Shown here: one piece after another, positions 35,997 through 43,538 of the stretch
Layout of the letters: every line of letters begins with the position of its first letter
Numbering within the stretch: the stretch's first letter is position 1
DNA from: Saprospiraceae bacterium
Lineage (GTDB): Bacteria; Bacteroidota; Bacteroidia; Chitinophagales; Saprospiraceae
Length of the DNA: 64,000 nucleotides
Assembly: GCA_021604865.1 (NCBI GenBank)
Contig: BQJU01000023.1
Span: 1-64,000, forward strand
Reading direction: 5' to 3'
Position numbers and translations under genes: made by a program
The notes under the pieces: generated by a model
What the model saw: only the letters and a program-made list of their open reading frames with translations
What the model was told of the DNA's origin: nothing
Databases searched by the model: none

Positions 35997-36931
35997 TGTA
36001 TCCAATAAAAATAAGTCTTCGTATCGCCCTATACCTGGGCTTGATCCCCTTATTATTCACCCGTTGTGCGCCACCGGAAGAAGGGGCAGATGCCTATGGG
36101 AATTTTGAAGTTACCCATACCACCGTTGGTGTGGAAGTGCCGGGCAAATTAATGTCCTTCCAGGTGCAAGAAGGCCAGACCATTGAGTCAGGGGCTATTG
36201 TGGGCTGGGTTGATACTACCCAACTGTACTTGCAACGCCTACAGTTGGAGGCCAGTATTAGGGCGCTTGGCAAAAAACGCCAAAACCCTAAACCAGAAAT
36301 CGCGGTCCTGGAGGAACAAAAAAATACACTGCTCAGAGAGAAAACCCGCTTTGAGAACCTTTTGGCTGACCGGGCGGCAACACCCAAACAGGTCGATGAT
36401 ATCAAAGCTCAAATCGAACTGGTTGACGCGAAGATTGATGCCGCCAAACGGCAAAGTCAAACGGTCAATACGGGCATTATGAGTGAATCGGATCCGCTGG
36501 CCGCACAAATCGCATTGGTGGAAGACAAAATCAGCAAAAGTTTTATTCGCAACCCAACGGGTGGCACCGTACTAACCAAACTCTCCGAACCTGGAGAAGT
36601 AGTGGGTATTGGAACACCCCTCTACCGGATTGCCAGCTTGGATACCCTGACCTTGCGGGCCTATTTTAGTGGTAGTCAGTTAGGACAGGTAAAACTAGGC
36701 GAAAAAGTCCACATCCTGGTCGATGAAGGACCGGAGCAGTCACGTACTTATGAAGGACTGGTTACCTGGATTTCCGATCAATCGGAATTTACACCCAAAA
36801 CGATCCAAACCAAAGAGGAGCGAGTCAATTTAGTTTATGCCACCAAGATAAAAGTGAAAAATGACGGCTACCTCAAAGTAGGTATGCCTGCAGAAGTCTA
36901 TTTATCTGACCCAAATCTCGCTGCCCAATGA
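35996..36931 (+). CDS. HlyD-family periplasmic adaptor lipoprotein (YbhG-like)
   Basis: 311 residues. It starts at the ATG overlapping the tolC stop. A lipoprotein signal ends in LLFTRC. A biotinyl-lipoyl-like half (about 40-75), a coiled-coil hairpin (about 75-150, many Lys, Gln and Glu), the second lipoyl half (VEDKISKSFIRNPTGGTV) and a beta-barrel domain (LTLRAYFSGSQLGQVKLGEK) follow in order. It bridges the ABC permeases and TolC. Lipid anchoring replaces the usual N-terminal helix. It overlaps the next gene by 4 bases (ATGA). Confidence 0.9.
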   Translation: MYPIKISLRIALYLGLIPLLFTRCAPPEEGADAYGNFEVTHTTVGVEVPGKLMSFQVQEGQTIESGAIVGWVDTTQLYLQRLQLEASIRALGKKRQNPKPEIAVLEEQKNTLLREKTRFENLLADRAATPKQVDDIKAQIELVDAKIDAAKRQSQTVNTGIMSESDPLAAQIALVEDKISKSFIRNPTGGTVLTKLSEPGEVVGIGTPLYRIASLDTLTLRAYFSGSQLGQVKLGEKVHILVDEGPEQSRTYEGLVTWISDQSEFTPKTIQTKEERVNLVYATKIKVKNDGYLKVGMPAEVYLSDPNLAAQ

Positions 36932-37833
36932 AAGCAATCACGATTGACGGCATCAGCAAAAAATACGGCAAAACCCAGGCCCTGGACCAAATCAACCTGG
37001 AAGTGGAAGAAGGTGCACTCTTCGGCTTGATCGGGCCGGATGGTGCAGGGAAAACCACCCTGTTTCGTATCCTGACTACCCTGCTGCTGGCGGATACCGG
37101 CCAGGCAAGTGTGACAGGCCTGGATGTGGTAAAGGATTACAAAGAAATCCGAAAGACAATTGGTTATATGCCAGGCCGCTTTTCACTTTATCAGGATTTG
37201 ACAGTAGAGGAAAACCTGAATTTTTTTGCTACAATTTTTGGTACCACTATCGAAGAAAACTATGATCTGGTTCGTGATATTTACGTACAGATTGAGCCTT
37301 TTAAAAATCGGCGGGCAGGAAAACTTTCCGGAGGCATGAAACAAAAACTGGCCCTTTCCTGTGCCCTGATCCACAAACCCACGGTGTTGTTTCTGGATGA
37401 ACCGACCACTGGTGTTGATGTCGTCTCTCGGCAGGAATTCTGGGAAATGTTGCGCAAGCTAAAAGAAAAAGGCATTACCATTTTGGTTTCTACGCCTTAC
37501 ATGGATGAAGCCAGCCTTTGCGACCGCATTGCCTTGATTCAAAAGGGGCAATTATTATCCATCGATAGTCCTACAAACATTATTCAGCAATTTAGTAAAC
37601 CGCTTTATGCCGTCAAGACAAACTTGTTGCATCAGCTTCTTGGTGACCTGCGTACCTTCCCGCTGACCGATACCGTGTTTCCTTTCGGGGAATACCTGCA
37701 CCTAACGACCAAACAGCAATTGGAAGAAGATCAGTTGACCATATTCTTGCAAAACAAGGGCCACCAAAAAATCCAATTGCATCCCACAAAAGCGACCATT
37801 GAAGATTGTTTTATGGAATTGATGACCAACTAA
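36928..37833 (+). CDS. ABC transporter ATPase 1 (YbhF N-half-like)
   Basis: 301 residues. Walker A is GPDGAGKTTLFR (about 35-46), with Asp replacing the usual Asn before Gly. The signature is LSGGMKQKLALS, Walker B is VLFLDEPTTGVD, and the H-loop position is occupied in VSTPYMDEA, where Pro-Tyr stands in place of the usual His. The C-terminal 80 residues are a separate small domain. It matches the first ATPase half of E. coli YbhF, which is a single fused protein there. It overlaps hlyD by 4 bases and is followed after 7 bases by ATPase 2. Confidence 0.93.
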   Translation: MKAITIDGISKKYGKTQALDQINLEVEEGALFGLIGPDGAGKTTLFRILTTLLLADTGQASVTGLDVVKDYKEIRKTIGYMPGRFSLYQDLTVEENLNFFATIFGTTIEENYDLVRDIYVQIEPFKNRRAGKLSGGMKQKLALSCALIHKPTVLFLDEPTTGVDVVSRQEFWEMLRKLKEKGITILVSTPYMDEASLCDRIALIQKGQLLSIDSPTNIIQQFSKPLYAVKTNLLHQLLGDLRTFPLTDTVFPFGEYLHLTTKQQLEEDQLTIFLQNKGHQKIQLHPTKATIEDCFMELMTN

Positions 37834-37840
37834 TACTGCC

Positions 37841-38578
37841 ATGCAAACACTCATTACCACCCACAATTTAACCAAACGGTTTGGTGATTTTACCGCCGTC
37901 GATGCCATCAGTTTTGAAGTGGGCAAAGGAGAAATTTTTGGTTTCTTGGGCGCCAATGGTGCTGGCAAAACCACAGCCATGCGAATGCTGACCGGATTGT
38001 CGCACCCCACCTCTGGCGAAGCTAGTGTGGCCGGATTCGACGTGTATCGACAACCTGAAATGATCAAGCGGCATATTGGCTATATGAGTCAGAAGTTTTC
38101 GCTTTATGAAGATTTGACAATCCTGGAGAACCTTCGGTTTTTTGGAGGAGTTTACGGCCTTTCCCGTCGACAGATCAAGGAAAAAAGCGCAGCATTAGTC
38201 GAGCAATTGGGACTGGAAGAAGTCGCCAAAAAATTGACCGGCTCCCTACCCTTGGGATGGAAACAAAAACTGGCCTTTTCGCTGGCCCTATTCCACGATC
38301 CGCAGATTGTTTTCCTAGATGAACCCACCGGTGGGGTAGACCCCATTACACGGCGTCAATTCTGGGAGATGATCTACGCTGCTGCTGATCGTGGAGTCAC
38401 CGTCTTTGTGACCACCCACTACATGGATGAAGCCGAATACTGCGACCGCATCTCCATCATGGTAGATGGTAAAATTGCGGCACTAGATAGCCCGGCAGGT
38501 ATCAAAACCAAGCTTGGCGTTCAATCGATGAATGACGCCTTTTACCAGCTGGCAAGAGGCGCACAGCGCAGCGAATGA
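37841..38578 (+). CDS. ABC transporter ATPase 2 (YbhF C-half-like)
   Basis: 245 residues. Walker A is LGANGAGKTTAMRM, Walker B is IVFLDEPTGGVD and the H-loop is VTTHYMDEAEYC. The signature motif is degenerate, GSLPLGWKQKLAFSLAL instead of LSGGQ, as in the second half of YbhF-type ATPases. Paired with ATPase 1 it would give a heterodimer with one or two working sites. It is 7 bases downstream of ATPase 1 and 91 bases before the first permease gene. Confidence 0.92.
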   Translation: MQTLITTHNLTKRFGDFTAVDAISFEVGKGEIFGFLGANGAGKTTAMRMLTGLSHPTSGEASVAGFDVYRQPEMIKRHIGYMSQKFSLYEDLTILENLRFFGGVYGLSRRQIKEKSAALVEQLGLEEVAKKLTGSLPLGWKQKLAFSLALFHDPQIVFLDEPTGGVDPITRRQFWEMIYAAADRGVTVFVTTHYMDEAEYCDRISIMVDGKIAALDSPAGIKTKLGVQSMNDAFYQLARGAQRSE

Positions 38579-38669
38579 TCTGGAAATTAGGATTGCCACA
38601 ATCTGTCCCGTACTTGCAGGTGGAGATCACCATATACTACATCACCATCTCACAATATGATCAAAAGAT

Positions 38670-39776
38670 ATGAAACCATTCCTGGCATTTGTAAAAAAAG
38701 AAATCTACCATATCCTGCGCGATCGGCGCACCCTACTCATTCTATTTGGTATGCCCATCATTCAGGTATTGATTTTTGGCTACGCGGTGACCAATGAATT
38801 TCGTGGAGCATCAATAGCCGTGCTTGACCAGGCACAAGACGAACTGAGTACTGACTTGCAGCGGCATCTGGTCGCCAGTGGTCATTTTGCTATTATTGAG
38901 CAAGTGGACAATGTATCCGATATTGAGTCGGCATTCCAAAAGGGAAAGATAAAAATGGCAGTAGTCATTCCTCCCGATTTTTCCCAGGATTTTTATCACC
39001 GCAAAAAAGCCGTTGTTCAGGTTTTGTCCGATGGGTCGGATCCCAATACGGCCTCTACTTTACTCAATTACGTCACCAATATGGTCAATCAGTTTCAGGT
39101 AAGAAAAAGTCAAGCCCCTCCACTACCATTGCAGATCAATATCGAAAGCCGCCTGGTGTATAATCCCGAATTAAAAAGCGTGTATATGTTTGTGCCCGGC
39201 GTGACGGCCTTGATCCTGATGCTCGTTTCAGCCATGATGACCGCGCTGACCCTGGCCAAAGAAAAAGAACTGGGCACCATGGAGTTGCTTTTGGTTTCAC
39301 CATTACATCCATTTTTGATCATCGTTGGCAAGGTTACACCCTATGTTTTTCTAGCGCTGATCAATGCCATTTTTATTCTCGCCTTGGGGGTATTTGTTTT
39401 TGGCGTTCCGATCAAGGGGAGTTTATTACTGCTATTGGGGCTTTGTCTACTGTTCATTTTAACCGCTTTGGCACTCGGCATTTTGATTTCCACAAAAACC
39501 GATACTCAACAGGCGGCCATGCTCACCTCTCTAATGATGCTGATGATGCCAACCATGCTGCTTTCTGGGTTTATTTTTCCAGTGGAGAGTATGCCCCGAT
39601 TACTACAATGGATTTCTACTATCATCCCGGCCAAATATTTTATCATCCTGCTCAAAGACGTCATGTTGAAAGGCAGCGGTATAGAATTGATCTTATGGGA
39701 GGTAATGGTTTTGGGGATAATGACCCTCTTTTTCCTGGTAGTCAGTTTGAAGAACTTTAAAATCCGATTGGCATGA
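38670..39776 (+). CDS. ABC-2 type permease 1 (YbhS/YbhR-like)
   Basis: 368 residues. One N-terminal helix (about 20-40) is followed by a large periplasmic domain (about 45-180) and five helices at the C-terminus, the ABC2_membrane_3 pattern. The segment EKELGTMELLLVSPLHPF is the coupling region typical of this family, and MLLSGFIFPVESMP the conserved late loop. It works with permease 2 and the two ATPases. The upstream spacer contains ATCACCAT repeats. Confidence 0.93.
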   Translation: MKPFLAFVKKEIYHILRDRRTLLILFGMPIIQVLIFGYAVTNEFRGASIAVLDQAQDELSTDLQRHLVASGHFAIIEQVDNVSDIESAFQKGKIKMAVVIPPDFSQDFYHRKKAVVQVLSDGSDPNTASTLLNYVTNMVNQFQVRKSQAPPLPLQINIESRLVYNPELKSVYMFVPGVTALILMLVSAMMTALTLAKEKELGTMELLLVSPLHPFLIIVGKVTPYVFLALINAIFILALGVFVFGVPIKGSLLLLLGLCLLFILTALALGILISTKTDTQQAAMLTSLMMLMMPTMLLSGFIFPVESMPRLLQWISTIIPAKYFIILLKDVMLKGSGIELILWEVMVLGIMTLFFLVVSLKNFKIRLA

Positions 39777-39959
39777 AGACATTTTTGGGCCTACCCTGCG
39801 GGTCGCTACGTTACAGGGCTCGTTATTCACTCGGCCCCTCCCTGCGGTCGGGTCCCCTGCGGGCCCTTTCACATCGCTAGTCCAGGATACGTCAGACCCC
39901 AACTTTTTCGATGAATAAATAATGAAATCGCACTTTTTTAGCTGATAAAACCGAAATTC
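39777..39959. repeat. GC-rich insertion-like spacer between the two permease genes
   Basis: 183 bases, much longer than other gaps in the operon. It holds a GC-rich core with repeated CCCTGCGGG/CCTGCGGTCGGG phrases between about 39790 and 39900, quite unlike the flanking genes. A phrase TCCCCTGCGGGC also occurs near 51486. No convincing open frame runs through it. I read it as a degenerate dispersed repeat inserted in the operon. Confidence 0.4.
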
Positions 39960-41081
39960 ATGCGTACCATATTGCTAATCATACAGAAAGAATTGCTCCA
40001 GGTATTTCGCAATAAGGCGATGCTGCCCTTACTGACGGTTATCCCTGTGGTACAACTGATTTTGTTATCCTTTGCAGCAAGCAATGAGGTGAAAGATATA
40101 GCCTTATCGGTAGTTGACCATGATCATTCTTCCTATTCCCGGTTGTTATTGCAAAAAATGACAGCATCCGGGTATTTCAAATTGCAGCAGTATGCCGATC
40201 ACCATGATCAGGCCGAGCGCAGCCTGCAAACCGATGAGGTGGATATGGTGTTGGAGATCCCCAATGGTTTTGAACGCGATCTACTGCGGCAAAAAACGGC
40301 TGACTTACAGTTGTTGGTCAATGCGATCAATGGTTCTAAAGGAGGACTGGCAGGCGCTTATGCCGCACAGGTAATCCAGAATTTTAACCAGGAAATTATT
40401 GCCGATGTTGTGCCGATGATTGGTACTTTGCCGGCCACTCCCCGCTTGGATATCCAATATTCCAACTGGTATAATCCTACCCTGGACTACAAAACCTTTA
40501 TGGTTCCAGGGATTCTCGGCACACTGGTGACCATTATTGTAATGATCCTCACAGCCATGAATATCGTACGCGAAAAAGAAATCGGAACCATCGAACAACT
40601 CAATGTGACGCCCATCAAAAAATACCAGTTTATTCTGGGCAAACTGCTCCCCTTTTTGTTTATCGGTCTTTTTGATCTGGCAATTGGGCTGGTAGCCGGC
40701 AAGTTGATTTTTGACATCCCAATGGTGGGCAGTCTCGGTCTTGTCTTCGCCTTTTGTGTGGTCAATCTAATCGTCGTACTCGGCATCGGTCTGCTCATTT
40801 CCACCATGGCCGATACCCAACAACAGGCCATGTTTGTCGCCTGGTTTTTTATGATGATTTTTATCCTAATGAGTGGCCTGTTCACCCCCATCGAAAGTAT
40901 GCCGAAATGGGCGCAATATTTCACCTATCCCAATCCAATTGCTCACTTTGTGGAGGTGATGCGCCGGGTATTACTCAAGGGAAGCACCTTTGCCGATATC
41001 CAGTGGCAGTTTGCAGTGATGACGGTACTGGCAATTACTTTTAGCAGTTTGGCTATGCTGACCTATCGTAAAACGACTTGA
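39960..41081 (+). CDS. ABC-2 type permease 2 (YbhS/YbhR-like)
   Basis: 373 residues with the same architecture as permease 1: one helix near 22-42, a periplasmic domain (about 45-180) and five C-terminal helices. The coupling segment REKEIGTIEQLNVTPIKKYQ and the late loop MSGLFTPIESMPKWAQY are conserved. It is a homologue of permease 1, not a recent duplicate. It ends the efflux operon 3 bases from the convergent cyclase gene. Confidence 0.93.
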   Translation: MRTILLIIQKELLQVFRNKAMLPLLTVIPVVQLILLSFAASNEVKDIALSVVDHDHSSYSRLLLQKMTASGYFKLQQYADHHDQAERSLQTDEVDMVLEIPNGFERDLLRQKTADLQLLVNAINGSKGGLAGAYAAQVIQNFNQEIIADVVPMIGTLPATPRLDIQYSNWYNPTLDYKTFMVPGILGTLVTIIVMILTAMNIVREKEIGTIEQLNVTPIKKYQFILGKLLPFLFIGLFDLAIGLVAGKLIFDIPMVGSLGLVFAFCVVNLIVVLGIGLLISTMADTQQQAMFVAWFFMMIFILMSGLFTPIESMPKWAQYFTYPNPIAHFVEVMRRVLLKGSTFADIQWQFAVMTVLAITFSSLAMLTYRKTT

Positions 41082-41084
41082 TAA

Positions 41085-42395
41085 TTATGCCTCTGAAGGC
41101 ACAAAAAAATGCCGTTTCTTTCTAGGTAAAACCGTGCTAAGACCAATTTTATCCTGCTTACCCCGCAGTTGAATATCACCAATAGAGAGAATTTCGAATT
41201 TGGATTTATCGGGAATGATATCCAGCAGTTTATCGGACACCAGGAAGTCTTGTTTGTAATCGTTACAGATGCCCTGTATCCGAGAGGTCGTATTGAGGAC
41301 TTCTCCAAAAAAGGAGACATCTTTTTTGATGATGCCCACTTCGCCTGCCATTACCTTACCGTAGTGAAGGCCAGCCTTGAAAGTAGGCGCAATGCCAAAG
41401 GTTTCATAATAATAACCGGCCCGATCTTGCAACACTTTTTGGATAGCAAAAAAACAACGCAAACAGTTGGCTCGATGTAGGCCATTTTTCATTTTCCAAC
41501 TAATGATGATTTCGTCACCGATGTATTGGTAGATTTCGCCCCTGGTCATCAACACGGGATCTGTAGCGTCTTTAAAAAGTTGTTGGATAAAACGAAAATA
41601 GACTTTTTCACCCAGTTTTTCGGCTATCTGAGTGGAGGAACGCAAATCCAGAAACATGAAAATCCTTTTCTCCTGCTTGGGCTTAAAATACCGGCCTGTA
41701 GCCAGATCAGTCAGTATGCCAGGCCCATACTTGTCATTGATTTGTAATAGTAAAATGGTTACTACTGAAATGACCCACCAGGTCAGGTAGTTTTTAGCAA
41801 ACTCCATTCCCCAAAATGATTTGACCATTGCAACCACCACTTCCGGTGCGAAAAGAGGCAGGTGATACAACAAATGGTAATGTACCAGCCCTCCCATAGC
41901 CACACTGAAACTCATAACTATGGTGTAATGGAAGGTAAGTATGGGTAAAGCCACGTAGATGGGTTGCTGCCGCCACATTTTTTCCAAGAAAAAGACAATC
42001 AAAGGTGCTCCAATCAGCCCGGCAACAAGACAGGTCAGGGCGTCGGTAAAAAGAAATAGGGTGAAATTGACCTTTAAGCCAGGGTAGGAATAATTTATAA
42101 TCACAAACTGATCATAAATATCCTGTAGGAAACAGCAGATGAGCCAGTAAAAGATAATTTTCATCACCCTGACCCACTGGCGCTTGAATTGCAACACAGA
42201 AGTAGGAAAAATTTCTCCAATGCCCCAACCGGGTTGTTTATTTTCATTTGGAGAATCTCTATACACCTCTATGTTAGGGGGACTAGGCATAGTCATAAAA
42301 TGGGTTTTTATTTCATAGAGTTCTTTCGCAGGAGCAATGAAATGGATAAAACGGGACTTCCCATCACTGAGAGCATGTTTGAAGCGTTCCTTCAC
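41085..42395 (-). CDS. Membrane class III adenylate/guanylate cyclase
   Basis: 436 residues. Several hydrophobic helices (about 75-245) precede a class III cyclase domain (about 250-420). The two metal-binding Asp are in FLDLRSS and in YIGDEIIISW. The transition-state Asn and Arg are in EVLNTTSRIQ. The usual adenine-selecting Lys and Asp positions read Gln (YQYIGDE) and Glu (FGEVLN), so nucleotide choice is not clear. The GTG start at 42395 gives the longest protein; the ATG at 42296 or 42290 is also possible. It is read leftwards and faces the efflux operon. Confidence 0.85.
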   Translation of the reverse strand: MKERFKHALSDGKSRFIHFIAPAKELYEIKTHFMTMPSPPNIEVYRDSPNENKQPGWGIGEIFPTSVLQFKRQWVRVMKIIFYWLICCFLQDIYDQFVIINYSYPGLKVNFTLFLFTDALTCLVAGLIGAPLIVFFLEKMWRQQPIYVALPILTFHYTIVMSFSVAMGGLVHYHLLYHLPLFAPEVVVAMVKSFWGMEFAKNYLTWWVISVVTILLLQINDKYGPGILTDLATGRYFKPKQEKRIFMFLDLRSSTQIAEKLGEKVYFRFIQQLFKDATDPVLMTRGEIYQYIGDEIIISWKMKNGLHRANCLRCFFAIQKVLQDRAGYYYETFGIAPTFKAGLHYGKVMAGEVGIIKKDVSFFGEVLNTTSRIQGICNDYKQDFLVSDKLLDIIPDKSKFEILSIGDIQLRGKQDKIGLSTVLPRKKRHFFVPSEA

Positions 42396-42509
42396 ACGAA
42401 TGTATCCCAGACATTCGCCCTACGGGATTGCTCAGCAGCTCACTTTTTTGTCTCTGCGTAAAAACGCTAATCAGTCGGGTTTTGAAAACAATTTTGATAT
42501 TATTCTGTA

Positions 42510-42673
42510 AGTGCTTGTTTGGAGGTAATCATTTTGGCTGCAAATACCCGCTTTTAGAACCTCACTTTACCATTTTTTCGCCCCTGAGCGCTGCTATGAG
42601 GCAAAAAAATGCTTTCGCGAGGACCCAAAATCTGATATTTTCGCTACAAAAGCACCACCTCCAAACATGCACT
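42510..42673 (-). repeat. Repeat family A, full-length copy
   Basis: Ends AGTGCTTGTTTGGAGGT (42510-42526) and ACCTCCAAACATGCACT (42657-42673) are inverted at 16 of 17 positions. The interior, read on the minus strand, aligns with 22726-22913. It lies in the 612-base gap between the cyclase and the PadR gene; the rest of that gap shows no gene. Confidence 0.8.
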
Positions 42674-42845
42674 AAGCTATCTGCAAAACGCAGCATAGCT
42701 ACTCGATAATTTGTGTATCACATACACTAACTCTAAAAACGATACAAAAGTATTGGACAATAAGTAGCAAAAAAAGGTTGCTTGATTAACTGCCTATTTT
42801 TTTTGTGTATTCAGCAGAAAATTTTGAGTACCCAGAGTAATCAAC

Positions 42846-42899
42846 CTCACTCACTCTCACCATATCGTCACTCACTCACTCTCTCTTTCTCTCTCCCAC
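42846..42899. repeat. CT-rich low-complexity tract
   Basis: CTCACTCACTCTC and CACTCACTCACTCTCTCTT runs, almost pure pyrimidine with a 4-base (CTCA) and 2-base (CT) period. It lies about 110 bases before the padR start, next to its promoter region. Such tracts vary in length by slippage. Confidence 0.7.
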
Positions 42900-43007
42900 C
42901 AGGGTACAAGCATTATACAGCGCATTAAATTATCAGATATTCGACCCTAAAAAAGAAAAAAAGTATTATTTTTTTGAATACCTAAGAATTAGATGTATCT
43001 TTATCTT

Positions 43008-43340
43008 ATGTATTCGACAGAATTGCTCAAAGGGAGCTTGAAAACCATTCTCCTCAAGCTTTTACGCGAGCACGGCCGGATGTATGGCTACGAGATTACG
43101 CAAAAGGTAAAGGAGTTAACAAAGGGGGAACTGGTGCTTACGGAAGGAGCCCTATATCCTACTTTACACAAACTGGAGGCCGATGGATTGTTGAGTACAG
43201 AAAAAGAATATCAGGGCAAAAGGATGCGAAAGTATTACACCCTGACACCTTCCGGGATAGAGGCAACGGTACAGAAATTGGAAGAATTTGAGGACTATGT
43301 TCAGATGATGAGGTTGATTTTTAAACCTGGAACGACTTAG
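43008..43340 (+). CDS. PadR-family transcriptional regulator
   Basis: 110 residues from the ATG at 43008; a start five codons upstream is less likely. The winged helix shows LLREHGRMYGYEITQKV, then TEGALYPTLHKLEADGLL and YYTLTPSGIEA, all PadR hallmarks. PadR proteins repress neighbouring transporter or stress genes when ligand-free. No obvious target lies next to it, since the following gene has its own terminator-separated unit. A strong terminator (43438-43473) follows. Confidence 0.93.
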   Translation: MYSTELLKGSLKTILLKLLREHGRMYGYEITQKVKELTKGELVLTEGALYPTLHKLEADGLLSTEKEYQGKRMRKYYTLTPSGIEATVQKLEEFEDYVQMMRLIFKPGTT

Positions 43341-43437
43341 CGAGAGTTCATCAGTATGCTGAAATGCTGAAAAACGAAAAAAATAACAACCCAGGTGCTG
43401 CCGGGGTATTTAAGAACTTGTTTTAATTTCATCTTTC

Positions 43438-43487
43438 CGCCGCAATGGCTGTTTCCCTTGGAGCCTTGCGGCGTTTTTATTTTTTTT
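43438..43487 (+). terminator. Intrinsic terminator after padR
   Basis: CGCCGCAA pairs with TTGCGGCG, with an inner GGCT/AGCC extension, followed by TTTTTATTTTTTTT. It separates padR from the large sensor gene. Confidence 0.85.
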
Positions 43488-43538
43488 CTTCTAACCTGAT
43501 TTTTTGTATTTTAGGAGGGTAAACCAAAGATTACTAAG

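Noticed and set aside
38221-38270. Degenerate signature motif in ATPase 2 read as an inactivated gene
   Set aside because: LPLGWKQ is normal for the second half of YbhF-type ATPases, and Walker A, Walker B and the H-loop are intact.
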